Below are positions 12,111 to 23,929 of a stretch of DNA of 64,000 nucleotides, piece after piece. The first letter of the stretch is position 1, and each line of letters starts with the position of its first letter. The DNA lies in the NCBI RefSeq assembly GCF_024586455.1, contig NC_065921.1:72559865-72623864 (forward strand). The letters are read 5' to 3'. The notes under the pieces were generated by a model, which did not search any database, was not told the origin of the DNA, and saw only the letters and a program-made list of their open reading frames with translations. This DNA comes from Bactrocera neohumeralis (taxonomy: Eukaryota > Arthropoda > Insecta > Diptera > Tephritidae). A program made the position numbers and the translations under genes.

Positions 12111-12640
12111 TTTTTGCCGACAGTACTTTTAAGTATTAGTCAGCCAGGAAAAGGAAAATATCTCCGAGGTTCAGACCTGAACCAATTTTCACCTAGAGGA
12201 TTAATTTTTTGAAAATAATTTTATTTCTATGCTCAGCGGGCCTTTATTATCGCTCGGTTCAGATCCGAGAATACTGTGAATGAGGGAGCAGGTGCCTGAC
12301 GATACACCTACGCCTCTAGGCGGCCCATTGAGAAACCACTAGCGCTCAAATTCCGTCACTCCAACATGTCTCCTTTGAATGATCTCGTTCTTTTGATGAA
12401 GTTTATGAATACAAAAAGTTCTATGTATATACCAACTTCCGAAACATCGTCGAGAAACCCTCGACAGTTAGTTGCAATTCTGTTTTTTTGAAGGTGTTTT
12501 ATAGTCTTTATTCTTTTACCTCCTGGCAGCATCTACAATAGTCATTATATGGCTGGTTTGTCTGTTAGCACTCCTACCAGAGTTCTTATGTCATTCTTTT
12601 TGAATTTTATTAGTTGGTATGTGCGGTCCATACTCTGATT
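12111..12640. other. Intronic DNA, nothing recognised
   Basis: No protein family signature or clear repeat. It lies between the mariner relic and a minus-strand retrotransposon relic and may be their decayed flank. Confidence 0.35.
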
Positions 12641-12644
12641 CATG

Positions 12645-13435
12645 CTACGTTTGCCTGCTTGTTGAGCAAGTTAGGGACTGATTCCACTGAGATTTAGCAA
12701 CAGGTTTGTCGATTAAAAGTCCACAAATAGTCAGAGGCATAAAAATTCTCTCTTTTTCGGAGTCTAGTTGTAGAGTAGTGCCTGCTCTGGCCAGTTCATC
12801 TGCTTTACAGTTACGAGCAATATTACTATGTCTTGGAAACCATTGCAGGTTTATCGAGAAATAGAACGTGAGATCCTCTAAGAGATCAAGGCATTCTTTC
12901 ACTATCTTTGACGAAACTCTAAGAGACTTTAGTGATTTCAAGGCCGATTGGATATTTGTATATATAAATATATTCCTTATTGTAAGCACACTCCTTATCA
13001 GAACAAGAAGGCTTTGGAAACCATTGCAGGTTTATCGAGAAATATAATGTTAGAGATCAAGTCATTCATTCACTATCTTTGACGAAACTCTAAGAGACTT
13101 TAGTGATTTCAAAACCGATTGCCTATTTGTATATAAACACACTTCTTATCAGAACAAGAAGGCTTTCATTAATCGCTATGGTCTACCGCTTGGCAGACAA
13201 TGCAGAGGTCTGTTGGACGAAAGGCATTTTTGGTATATAACTTTGCTGAAAAGACACCACCTTCGACATGATTATCTAGTTTGGACCAATGCGTATGGAT
13301 GGTTATCCATAGGTCGATAAGGCAAGTTACCTCTTTACAATATTCTCTGTAAGGGAAGGCAATGTAGATCGAGTTTAAGTTCAATGCTATAGGAAGAGAA
13401 TGAGGGAGCAAGTCGACTTTGGATACTTTCGACAC
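12645..13435 (-). pseudogene. Non-LTR retrotransposon RNase H relic with internal tandem duplication
   Basis: Minus-strand order is correct. 13330-13200 gives HWSKLDNHVEGGVFSAKLYT then FRPTDLCIVCQA, the first half of RNase H. 12945-12790 gives IQSALKSLKSLRVSSKIVKE and, later, NLQWFPRHSNIARNCKADEL, the second half. The segment 12835-13015 is duplicated in tandem as 13016-13166 with small deletions. This is the same subfamily as the relic at 60072-61040. Confidence 0.8.
12835..13166 (-). repeat. Tandem duplication inside RNase H relic
   Basis: Unit 1 is 12835-13015 and unit 2 is 13016-13166. Both run from 'ggaaaccattgcaggtttat' to 'cagaacaagaaggcttt'. The second unit lacks about 30 bp in small gaps. 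The duplication happened after or during decay of the retrotransposon. Confidence 0.85.
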
Positions 13436-13439
13436 TTTG

Positions 13440-15080
13440 GACTCTGTTTTCGCATAACCAAATATTCATGATATTGCTCAACACATTCCGATCATATCTT
13501 TAGAGAGTCAACTACCTGTAACTACTTAAATCGGTTTGTCGTTTTATCAATTATTTTTTAAATAATGAAAATTGCGTTATTCAAAAGACCATATCTCACG
13601 AATCAATTGTCTGTCAAACGGTTAAATTGAAACATTTTGAATGATGGGGCCAAATACGATATGTATGAAATAAAATCTAGTAATGAGTTTGCATGGAAAA
13701 GTTATTAGCCTTTCAGCCTGTCTTGGACTGTAAGAGAAAAAGTATGACTGATAAAGACCTATGTAATACTTCATCGGAACCACCTGGAAAACAATCTTTC
13801 ATCATTGTATAGTAGAGGTACTCATCCAAAGTTTTTGATAAAACCTGAAGGATTGTGAAGTATCTCAGCGCCTCATATACATACTTTTGAATGTATATAC
13901 GTAATATAAATTATAGCAAAAAATGCTCAAGAACTTGGGAGAAAATTAGTTAAGATGGTTTTACTTATATGCTAAGTAAGAACTGCGTTAGGTTATGTTG
14001 GCTAACATATCTCAACAAGTTTAAAAACTTTTTGGTGGCAAAAGCGGTTAATAACTTAGACTGAGTACAATATCGGTTTCACCCGTACCTCGGCTGTCTC
14101 TTACGTTTATCGTTTTAATTCCTCGCGCTTGTTTTGCCGCATTTTTTGCACATTCTTGGCTCCAAAAGGCGTTGACAATCGACATTGTTGGCGGCGCAGC
14201 CTTTTGCTTTTGTTTTTGTTAATTTTTCTTTTCTTTCTCTGAGAGAGCTTTTAGTCTAGCATTTAATTAAAATTATGGAAATATTCTGGGAAAACTACAG
14301 GCATTTATTAATATATATAAATATATATTGACATATATCTGCATATATAAGGGGACCTGTGCTTGGAAAAAGATCTGTAGATATGAAAATATATATGTAC
14401 AACATATATACAGGAATGTAGTTAAAGATCTCCATACATTCAAATACATAAAACAGCTTGCGATTCAAATGAAAATCTAGAATGGCGTACCAATTTACAT
14501 ACATATAGCCTCCCATCTAGTAATCTACACAAGCAAATCTAATAGAATATTAATGTAAATATGTATGTGTTTGGCTTTGAAGCTGTTTGTGTGTGCTTTT
14601 GGTGCTGTCAGGTGTTAGTTGAGAATTCCCGAAATTCAAATGCATATTTCAGGGCGCATGTCCCCTGCCAACTTGACAACAGCTGCAGGGTAACGTCAAT
14701 TATTTGTGTAGCAGGTGGGTGCACAGCAACAAATATCTCATCTATGTATGAGTGTGTAAGATATTTGTGTATACATTTGCACAAATATTGTGTGTGGTTA
14801 GGCTTAAGCATGTATGTACATGGCAACCATATGTTTGTGTTGTTGGTTGTGTTTATTTAGGGATTATCGCATGCTGCTGTTGGTTTTAGCGTTATTATCG
14901 CACTTTGGTGACTTAATTTTTCATTTATTTATCTCACATATGCGCAGCTGCCGGTGAACATAAATATTTAAATAAGTAGAATAAACCAGGCAAAGCGGCA
15001 ATTCAATGACAATAGAATGGCAACAACAGCAACTAGGGGCTAATTAGCATTACAAAGGGCAAATTAAATCAGAAACAAAA
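13440..15080. other. Intronic DNA with TA/ATGT-rich patches
   Basis: No coding or repeat family is supported. 14300-14420 is TATA-rich. 14560-14860 is T/G-rich with CAGCTG and CAGGTG E-box-like words (about 14680-14720). It contains a 99-codon open stretch that is Cys/Val-rich and unlike any family I know, so I treat it as chance. Confidence 0.4.
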
Positions 15081-15084
15081 AATG

Positions 15085-15510
15085 ATCTTGACTTCGACTG
15101 CACCGAAGCTAGAATGCCTTTTGCAAAATGATTTTTTGTATGACAGCTATTGGCTATAGTTGTTGGATCCGAACGTTACATACATATATGTATCTGAAAA
15201 ATATGGCGCTGCATTAGAAAATAATATATGCAAATTTCGTAAAGATTTCAGGTCAAATATAAAAGTCGTTCATATAAGGATTTGAGTCTGATTGATCAAT
15301 TTGTATGGCAGCTATATATTATAGTGTTACAATCTGAACAATTTATACGGAGATTATAGCGTTGCCTTTGAGAAGACTTTATGCAAAATTTCCTCAAGAT
15401 ATCTGGCCAAACAGAAAAGTTCTCCATACCAGAACCTGAGTTTAATCGATCAATTTGTATGGCAGCTAAATGCCATGATATCGGCGACTCCGACAAATGA
15501 GAACTTTCTT
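15085..15510. mobile_element. Partial mini-me/DINE-like repeat
   Basis: Begins with 'cttcgactgcaccgaagct', a variant of the left hairpin at 8433. It continues with repeated blocks of the type 'tgatcaatttgtatggcagcta' (15290-15315 and 15448-15470). The GTCY run and right palindrome are missing, and the copy is followed by a minus-strand retrotransposon end. Confidence 0.5.
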
Positions 15511-15554
15511 GATGAGAAAAAAACGTGTTGAAGATTTCGGATCAATGTCTGGAA

Positions 15555-16550
15555 AACTTTCTTCTTCTTTATTGGCGTAGACACCGCTTACGCGGTTATA
15601 GCCGAGTTTACAACAGCGCGCCAGTCGTTTTTCTTCACGCAATTTGGCGCCAATTCGAGCCAGGTACTTCTCCACCTGAACTCTCCAACAGAGTGGAGGT
15701 CTTCCTTTGCTTCCCCCGGTGGGTACTGCATCGAATACTCTCAGAGCTGGAGCGTTTTTATCCATTCGGGCGGCATGACCTAGCCAGCATGGTCACTGTC
15801 TTTTAATTCGCTGAACTATGTCAATGTCGTCGTATAACTCATACAGCTCACCGACGTATAACTCATACATTCGATGAAACGAATGTGATATTCGCCGTTG
15901 CCTATGCGCAAAAGACCAAACATCTTCCGCAGAACCTTTCTCACGAAATAGAATAAAGAAGTCACTCGATTAGGAGTCTCTTTGTCTGTAGCCTCGCTTG
16001 ACATTGAACGGCTCGGAGAAGTCCTTCCCGATCCTGAGGGGGCTTTTGGTGTTACTCAACGTCAGCTTACGCAGTCGTATTAGTTCTGCAGGGTTACCAA
16101 ATTCAGACATAGCGGAATAAAGGCAGATGGTGCGTGGCCATCTTCCTTTCACGAGTCTTTTCCAAGATTTGGCGCTTGGTGAAAATCTGGTCGATATAGA
16201 TTTTGCAGGTCTAAAGCCACACTGATAAGGTCCAATCAGTTTGTTGACGGTGGGTTTCTTTCACACACTGCGCTCGGTAAGATCTTATATGCGATATTAA
16301 GGAGGCTTATCCCACGGTAATTGGCGCAAATTGTGATGTCTCCCTTCTTGTGAATTGAGCAGAGCATACTTAAGTTCCATTCGTCGGGCATGCTTTCATC
16401 TATGCAAAAAAGTTGATATAATGGTGAATAGCTCCATCAATGGAAATGGGCTAGCTACTTTCCTGGTAAAAGAAGCTGAGGTGACCAGACCGATAAGCCA
16501 CTACAACTTACGGAAGAGCTACGAAAGAGGAAATAGTCAGTAGAAAAAGC
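15555..16550 (-). pseudogene. Non-LTR retrotransposon relic (endonuclease-RT family), RT to 3' end
   Basis: Minus-strand reading from 16250 gives NKLIGPYQCGFRPAKS, then near 16100-16000 EFGNPAELIRLRKLTLSNTK then RIGKDFSEPFNVKRGYRQ, core RT motifs. A jump skips the FADD catalytic box. The copy resumes with VLRKMFGLLRIGNGEYH (about 15940), ALRVFDAVPTGGSKGRPPLC (about 15740-15690) and CCKLGYNRVSGVYANKEEE up to 15557. The 3' tail 'gtagacaccgcttacgcggt' (15580-15600) matches the ends at 7030, 21605 and 61060. Internal deletion and stops make it inactive. Confidence 0.8.
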
Positions 16551-17580
16551 CACTGGCAGCAATTGCCTGTGCTTCGATAGGCGAAACTATTTCTGGAAGA
16601 GTTCCATACAAAACGATAGAGAACCTTATCATTTTTCTCAGAAACAAAGCAAGGCAGCTTGTGAGATTTCATATAGGTCTCTGCAGGCTATGTTGTCCAG
16701 AGCACATATATTACTGGAAACGCAAGAAGAAGGAATTTGAATCTCGCGTAATCAAATCCGGTGAGAGAACATATTATAATCACTAACTTAGGAGCTTTAC
16801 TAAGTCTCTTTGATTTGACTGGATTAAACGAACAAACAGAAAACCAAATCCCTCCAGTTTAAACATCGTTTATTGCTTAAAATATGAATTAAGCGATTCT
16901 AGCCTCAACACTTTACTACCTAAGCGCGCCACGCTACAGTGTCAATGAAAAGTAGGCGCACCAAAGGACATTGGAAAAGGAATTTCAGATAAATTATTAA
17001 AATACCACAATGCATACAAGCAATAAATTCTAACTCTAATTTAGTCGAGCATAATTCACGAGCAAGCAAATTTATTAACGCCTTTAAATTCACTACAATA
17101 ATAACAAAAAAATAACAAACCTAACTGTGTATTACAACAAAAGCTATAACAACAGCACGTGGCTGTTGGCAAAGTTATTTCGGTTTGCTGGGCATTTTTG
17201 CAGAATGTCAAACATTTCCGGCCGACGTGTCAACAACAAAACGCAACAACAACAACAGAAGCAGCAATAACAATAACACTATGTACATACATATGCCATG
17301 GGTTGGAATTAAGTTTTCACCGAACCAACCAAAGTGTTGTTGCGCCTAGTCAAATTGCGTCAAGAAATTTATGGCCGTTTTTGGTTACAAACCGAGATAT
17401 TTGGTGTTTTGCATTTCGCATTTTGTACATTTGCCAAGTAATGGCAATAAAAATCAAACAGAAGAACAACAACAACAAGCAGTCAGTGTTGTGAAAGTAT
17501 CGAAATGCTTGGAACATCGATACATTTGCCACTGTGTATATACATATGTATATGTTTGTACAAATATATTTTTATATACA
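16551..17580. other. Intronic DNA, nothing recognised
   Basis: Contains CAA-rich DNA near 17235-17280 and 17462-17480. No exon, RNA gene or transposon end could be supported. Confidence 0.4.
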
Positions 17581-17582
17581 TA

Positions 17583-19193
17583 TTATGGTGAGCCAAAATA
17601 AAACTAATATTTAATTTATGAGTTCAAATGCACCTATTTTTTGAAAATATCCCTGTTTGAAAAAATTTCCCATAGAAATATCGCTTTGAGAAATCCATTT
17701 TCATTAAAAATATCATTATTTTTGAACGTTTTAGGGTCTAGAGGATCAGTTTGAAAATATCCCTGTTTCGAAAAATTTCCCACAAAATTACGTAAAAATC
17801 AGTTTTTATTAAAAATATTATTATTTTTGAACGTTTTAAAATCTAGAGGATCTGGCTGAAAATATCCCTGTTTGAAAAAATTTCCCATAGAAGTATCAAA
17901 TAACAAAATAAATGTTCATAAAAAATGCCTTTTAGAATATAGAGGATCAGGATGAAAATATCCTTGTTTGAAAAAATTTCCCTTAGAAGTATTACATAAC
18001 AAAATAAATGTTCATTAAAAATGCATTTTAGAATCTAGAGGATCTGGATGAAAATATCCCTATTTGTAAAAATTTTCCATAAAAAATTACTTAAAAATAT
18101 TGCAACAAAATAAGTTTTCGTCAGAAATAACTTTTAGAACGCAGAGGATCTGGATGAAAGTATTCCTGATTGTATAATTTTCCCGTAGAAAAATTACGTA
18201 AAATTCAGATTTCGTTAAAAATATCATCAGTTTTCAACGTTTTAGGATCTAGCGGATCTGGATGAAAATATCCCTGTTTCTATAAATTTGAAATATCACG
18301 TAAAAACCCTATTTTCATTAAAAGTATCATCATTTCTAGGATATAGAAGATCAGGATGAAAAAATCACTGTTTGGAAAAAAATCCCATTGAAATATCGGT
18401 TTTCATTAAAAATATCCTTTTCTAACCTTCTAAGATCTAGAAGATCTGGATGAAAATGCCCCTGTTTGCAAAAATTGTTCATAGGAATATCACGTAAAAA
18501 AATCAGCTTTCATTAAAAATGTAATTTTGCTTGAACCTTATAGTATCTAAAGTATCAGGATGAAAGTGCTTCAGTTTGGAAAAATTTCCCATAGAAACAT
18601 CGCGTAAAAAAATCAGTTTTCATTAAAAATGTAATAATTTTTGGATATTTTGGGATCTAGAGGATCAAAATGAAAATATCCCTTTTTGGAAAAATTTCCC
18701 ATATGAATTTCACGTGAAAAAATCAGTTTTCATTAAAAATATCATAATTTTTGAACCTTTTAGTATATAGAGGATCAAGATGGAAATATACCTGCTTGAA
18801 AAAATTTCCCTTAGAAATATCTCTTAAAAATCTGTTTTCATTAAAAATGTAATACTTTTTGGATATTTTGGGATCTAGGGGATCAAAATGAAAATATCCC
18901 TTTTTGGAAAAATTTCCCATAGAAATTTCACGTGAAAAAATCAGTTTTCATTGAAAATGTAATCGTTTTTAGATATTTTGGGATCTAGAGGATCAGAATA
19001 AAAATATCCCTTTTTGGAAAAATTTTTCAAAGATATGTATATCACATAAAATAATCAGTTTTCATTAAAAACATCAAATACCCTCTATACGTTATTTGGG
19101 CTTAAAAATTTTAAGAGTACAGTACTCAACACATCTGAAAGTTAAATTTCCGAATGATGTGCTTGAGGTGTCCTGGTTTTGGCGCACCCTATC
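17583..19193. mobile_element. Terminal-repeat-bounded element filled with satellite-like units
   Basis: The left end reads TATGGTGAGCCAAAATAAAA. The right end, read in reverse complement, is TAGGGTGCGCCAAAACCAGG, so the ends are imperfect inverted repeats next to TA. Between them lie about 14 tandem units of roughly 95-112 bp. No coding sequence is present. The same terminal motif is seen at 60 and 22612. Confidence 0.6.
17641..19085. repeat. Satellite-like tandem array, ~14 units of ~105 bp
   Basis: Each unit contains 'gaggatcaggatgaaaatat', 'ccctgtttg', 'aaaaatttcccatagaaat', 'cacgtaaaaaatcagttttc', 'attaaaaatatcat' and 'tttttgaacgttttaggatc' in variant form. Unit starts (the gatc...atgaaa motif) fall near 17743, 17847, 17941, 18040, 18143, 18252, 18347, 18439, 18551, 18660, 18770, 18876 and 18988. 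A first partial unit is at 17636. Divergence between units is visible, so the array is not freshly homogenised. Confidence 0.85.
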
Positions 19194-19960
19194 ATATATA
19201 GTACATACATATGTATGTATATGTGTACATACATACATACGTATATTTAAGTTTGTATGGTATAAGCATGTGTATGTATGTATTCGCTTTTAGTTTGCCT
19301 GAAAGTGCATGAAACAGCAATTGAAGAAGCAAAAGCAGAAGAAGAAGAAATGCTGAGAGTATTTTCGTATTAACACCAAAGAAAGCCCGTCGTTTTTATA
19401 TGTTCGTACTTACATTCACACGTACAAACTTAGATACACACATATAAGTGCACAAAAATTATTACTTTTCACATACTTTTGTGAAAAGTGTTTGGAACCC
19501 TAAAATAACGGCAGAAAACTTGGCACACAAAGGCGTCGGCAAGCGGGCAAGCCAAATGTGTATGCACTACATAAACAATATGTACATATATATGTACATA
19601 AATACATAAAAAATATTTATTAAAATAGAGTATATATATTCCTACACAGTAAGTAAGTCATGCCAACAAAAATAAAGCATAAAAAATAAAGCGCACATAA
19701 AAACAATGCAGAAATGGGCGAGTCGTTAACCTTTAAATATTAGTTTAAGTGTTGAAGCCTAGCGCTGAAATATATACCTACATTCTGTGTCAATAAATTT
19801 CGCTATGAGTTCACTTTTGTGGCATGAAAAATTACAATGTCTTAAAGCTTAGGATTTTATTAAAATTACAACCTTAAATTTCAATTGAGTTTCACTGAGC
19901 AATGCCCATACGAAGTCTTGATTTTTATTTGGGGAACTTACGTAGTTACAACCCTCTCTA
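19194..19960. other. Intronic DNA with (ACAT)n-type patches
   Basis: TACATACATATGTATG-like DNA lies at 19200-19245, followed by AT-rich single-copy-looking sequence. No gene or transposon signature. Confidence 0.4.
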
Positions 19961-19967
19961 CTGTCGA

Positions 19968-20865
19968 TGAGCGATCCATTTCAAGGTTTTCTATTTTTTT
20001 TTTTAAAGACAAACACAGAAACTTCAAATTTAATAGAGCATGTTTATTATCATTCGAAAGAACATTCTTTCGCATTAATTTTTTGAAAATTATCTCTCTC
20101 AAATGTTGGCAGCGGATAGCTCTCAGATGGTCCATCCGATTGAGTCCAGTTTTCGAAGACTCGTTGGAGCATTTCGACTTGTAACTGGCTGGATGCTTTG
20201 CTCCAAAGCTTGAATCAAAGCGGCATTGTCCGCATAGACTTTGGACTTTGTATATTCCCACAGGAAAAAGTCTAACGGTGTGATATCGTAAGATCTTTGT
20301 GGTCAATCGACCGGCATAAAACGTGAAATTACCTGCTCAACGAAGTGTTCTCTCTAGGAAGTCATTGAATAATGCGATGTGTGAGAAGTGGCGCCGTCTT
20401 GTTGAAACCAAATGTCGCCGAGATCACGAGCTTCAATTTCAGGCATCAAATAGTCATGATAACTGATAGCGATAACGGTAGCCTTTGACGGTTACGTTTT
20501 CACCCGCATCATTTTTGAAGAATTATGAACCGATGATTCCACACAAACCACACCGTACCCTTGTTTTTTCGAATGAAATGGCAGCTCTTGAGGTTGATCT
20601 TCATCGTATATGCGGTAATTTTGCTTGTTTATATACCCATAGAGCCAAAGTTGGCCTTCAGTATAACAAGTGTCCTCATATTTTGGGAGTTTTCTGAGAA
20701 CAATCGCCTTCAGTTCTTGCAAGTAACATAACCCTCAGTTTCTGCTCATAAAACAAGATGTTTGTTGCACTGGTTAAGATCGACACATACCATCTCTGAA
20801 ATCGATTTTAAAGTCCATTTGAAGAGCAAACTAAGTATAATAACATAACTGCCTTTTTTGTTGCG
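19968..20865 (-). pseudogene. Tc1/mariner-superfamily transposase relic (WPPRSCD family)
   Basis: The 3' end at 19968-19995 carries 'gcgatccatttcaaggtttt', a variant of the family terminal repeat GGGTGATCCATTTCGAGG seen at 42846. Minus-strand frames give SNESSKTGLNRMDHLRAIRC then QHLREIIFKK (20185-20070), the C-terminus. About 20280-20230 gives YDITPLDFFLW in broken form, and about 20660-20580 gives LWLYGYINKQNYRIYDEDQP, the core region. No intact frame. The 5' part is lost where a + strand retrotransposon relic begins near 20870. Confidence 0.75.
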
Positions 20866-20867
20866 CT

Positions 20868-21640
20868 ATGTCTGAGCTTGGCATTTTAAAGTCGAAAAAT
20901 TAAGACGGCAGTGGGTAAACTGACGTTGAGCAACTCCAAACCCCCGACAGGATCGGAAAAGACCTCCCCGTTCTATACCAAGTGAGGTTTTAGACAAGGA
21001 TACTCTCTATTGTGTGTCTTCTTCAATCTATGGCTGGGAAAATTAATACGAGCTTCAGAGCGAAATAGAGAAGTTACAACCTTCTATAAGAATGTATGGT
21101 TGCTGGCTTACGCCGATGATATTGATCATAAGTCTCAACAACCGCTAGTTCCGCTTTCTACAGACTGGGTATGAAAGCGAAGCATATGAGTCTGGTTGTA
21201 AATGAGGACAAAGCGAAATACCCCCTATCCTGGTGGAAAGATCAAATCCCACATAATTCCCGTCCTGTTATATGGTGCGGCGGCACGGACAATGGCAATA
21301 TATGATGAGTCGGCGATCCGGAAACAGCAAATAAAGCAGTCGAAGGAATGATAAATAAATTGACATAGTTCAGTGGACTATGCTGGCTGGATCATGTTGT
21401 CCGGATGGACTAGAACACTCTAGCTCTGAAAATATTCGATTCAATTTCCGTCGGTTGAAGCAGAGCAAGAGGACGACCTCCACTCCATTGAAAAAACCAA
21501 GTGGAGCAGGACCTGACATCACTTGGAATCTTCAATTGCCGCCAAATAGAGAAAAGAGCAATCATCTGGGGCGCTGTTATTAACTTGGCTATAACCGCAT
21601 AAGCGGTGTCTACGTCAGTAAGGAAGAAGAACAATTTTTA
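20868..21640 (+). pseudogene. Non-LTR retrotransposon relic (endonuclease-RT family), 3' part
   Basis: Starts in the RT domain, where 'gctatgtctgagcttggcat' (20872) matches the AMSEFGI motif of the family. Broken frames of TLSNSK and AYADDI (21107) follow. Later comes the 3' region HSSSENIRFNFRRLKQSKRT (about 21425-21480) and 'taacttggctataaccgcat' (21579-21600). Several deletions are present; the stretch between FADD and the C-terminus is shortened. Confidence 0.7.
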
Positions 21641-22611
21641 AGTCAGCTGTCAATTGATAGTAAAGGTCAACATTTTACTTCTTACAGCTCAAATCAATTG
21701 TCAAAAAGAGCGTTGATTCAAAAATCGAAAAAAAACATGATTGATCATTAATGACTCATTGGCATTTTTAAATTCACTCTCTAACTCAGGCATTCATCCT
21801 AACCATTTGTTAGCTTTTCAAAACAGTTATCTTCCTACTTTTTTATGTCTTAGTTTAAGAGCTCGAAAAGCGCGCTGTAAGCAAAATCTACAAAAGCAAA
21901 TTGACAGTCAACAGCAGTCGCTATTGATTGGCTCTCAGCTCAACTAATTTGCACTGACATTCACATTGCACTGCTCGCACACACACACACACTCGCATAG
22001 TCCGATCAATGCGCTAAAACTTTTCTTTATCATCGAAGAACATAAAGTACCTGCTTTCTTTGTTTGCGCGCCACTTGCAACGGCGAGTGAGTTGAATTTG
22101 AAATTTTAATCTTCCACTTTGCTGCCACGAGCGAGAGAGCGTCTGCTTTTATTTTTGTGGTGCTTTATTGTTTGGCAAAAAAATTGAACACGGGAATTTA
22201 TTAAACTGGGACAAAGTCCGAATGGCAAGCGAGGGGTCTTATGCGAGAGTGCAAACAAACTGCACACAAGTGCTTGCCATGCAGCTATGAGCATAAGTCT
22301 AGCTGTGCATACTGCTTGTGCGCGGTGGCACTTGTGTTCTTTACTACCTTTTAAGAATATAGAATTGGCATTTAATTTTACCTTTATCGACAGTAAAATA
22401 TAGCCAATGTGCCAAGTGAGATGCAGCGTATAATATGGAGATAACTGTTTAATATTTCATAGTTGTAAGCAACTGCAGCAGCAGGTGAATTCTCTCTCTT
22501 GTGTGCAGATGAGTTGAAAATAAAGCGAATGAAATGGTGGACTTTAGCTATAGTTGCACCGATGAGTCACTACCGAATGGGAATGTGTTATATTTACATA
22601 TATAGATAAAT
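21641..22611. other. Intronic DNA, nothing recognised
   Basis: Includes a (CA)n run at about 21976-21992. The base composition is mixed. No exon or transposon end is supported. Confidence 0.4.
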
Positions 22612-23925
22612 ATTAGGGTGAGCCAAAAATTAACCTAATGGTTGATCCAAGTAAAGGTACTTTTCTCAATAGTCCACCTTTTGACAGATCACGCGTGAGT
22701 CGTGTGAAGCTGTCATGTTATTTTTGTTCAGTATTGTTTGCCAGTTCATCACGGAAAGACTTATGCGTTTACGAATCGCTCAACTTTATTACGAAAATTC
22801 ACGTTCTGTAAAAACTGTGTTTCGCTCACTTCGCTCAATTTATGGTCAGCATTAACGACCTACTGAGCATACTATTCGCAACACTATTACCCATCTTAAC
22901 AGCCAGCATTCAATATTAGATTATATTCAAGCGAATAGTCTACATCCAGAAAGCAGTGCAGAAAATACAAGGTGTCTAAAAATAAACAGGACTTTTTGAA
23001 TCTAGAGCCATCTATATGTCGACTGATGCGTTAGAATCTGCTATATTTATCGATTGTCTGGTGAGAATTTCATGATATTTCAATGATTGGAAGTGAAGTT
23101 ATTACGTTTTAAGTGTCAGTATATTTGTGTTATTGGTGCGAAAATGAGCTTCGAACAAAGAGCCAACAATAAATTTTGTTTTAAAATTGGTAAAACTTTT
23201 ACCGAAACGTTTCAATGGATGAAAAAAGTTTATGGCTTTGATGATTATGGTTTATGATGATTGCCTATCCCGTAGCAGAGTACACGAGCGGTTTCAACGT
23301 TTTCAAAGTGGTCGTGAGGGCATAAATGACGGTAAACATGTGGGCCAATCAAAATCCGTGATCACCGGAAATTCCATCGAAACTGTGCGTGAATTCATCA
23401 AAAATCAGCCGAAATCATCATTGAAAGTCATGGAAATGGAATTGAACATTTTGACCGAACATTTGGGCTTACGAAAGGTGTGTGCACGGTTTGTTCCGCA
23501 CAAATTGACTGACGACCAAAAATTGCTCAGAATCCAATATTCGAAGGATATCATTAAACCGATTATTTGATCAAAAAACACATTTTAATATTAACCACTC
23601 CCCGTATTCACCTGATATGGCACCGTACGACTTCTTCCTTTTGGAAAAAAATGCCTTTGCCCATGAAAGGAAAGCGTTATGCAGACGTAGAGGCCATTCA
23701 AATTGCACCGGGGTACTGGTGGCCATACCGGCCAACGACCTAAACGTCGTTCGAGCTATTTTGAATAAATTAATTTTGCCGAAAAAACCATTGTTCAGCT
23801 TGTATAGAAGAAGCGGCGCGGTCATTTCTGATCTTAAATTGAAAGAGTACAAGATACAATTTGTACAAAAACTGAAAACGCTCTTACCTTCCCCAGCGAC
23901 ATCGCTATGTAAAAATAAGGTGAAA
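22612..23925 (+). pseudogene. WPPRSCD-family transposon relic, interrupted by mariner
   Basis: The left end has 'tgatccaagtaaaggtactt' at 22644-22663, matching the end at 63847 in reverse. Then the N-terminal reading MRLRIAQLYYENSRSVKTVF (from about 22762), a helix-turn-helix start, followed by HTIRNTITHLNSQHSILDYI. It stops at about 22973 where mariner sequence begins, and resumes at about 23816 with DLKLKEYKIQFVQKLK, equivalent to KSYKIQLVQELKPL at 37655. The C-terminal half is missing. Confidence 0.7.
22974..23815 (+). pseudogene. Nested mariner copy with internal deletion
   Basis: The left terminus 'caaggtgtctaaaaataaac' (22974-22993) is a mariner-type end next to TA. The protein starts at 23144: MSFEQRANNKFCFKIGKTFT then ETFQWMKKVYGFDDYG (frame changes near 23240). 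Then SRSRVHERFQRFQSGREGIN (23274), ETVREFIKNQPKSSLKVMEM (23382) and HLGLRKVCARFVPHKLTDDQ (23460). A deletion joins this directly to SPDMAPYDFFLLEK (about 23610), so the first two catalytic Asp regions are gone. The 3' terminal repeat is not found. Confidence 0.8.
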
Positions 23926-23929
23926 TTTA

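Noticed and set aside
14561..14860. 99-codon Cys/Val-rich open stretch
   Set aside because: Opposing strand also open, T/G-rich composition, no family signature; treated as chance.
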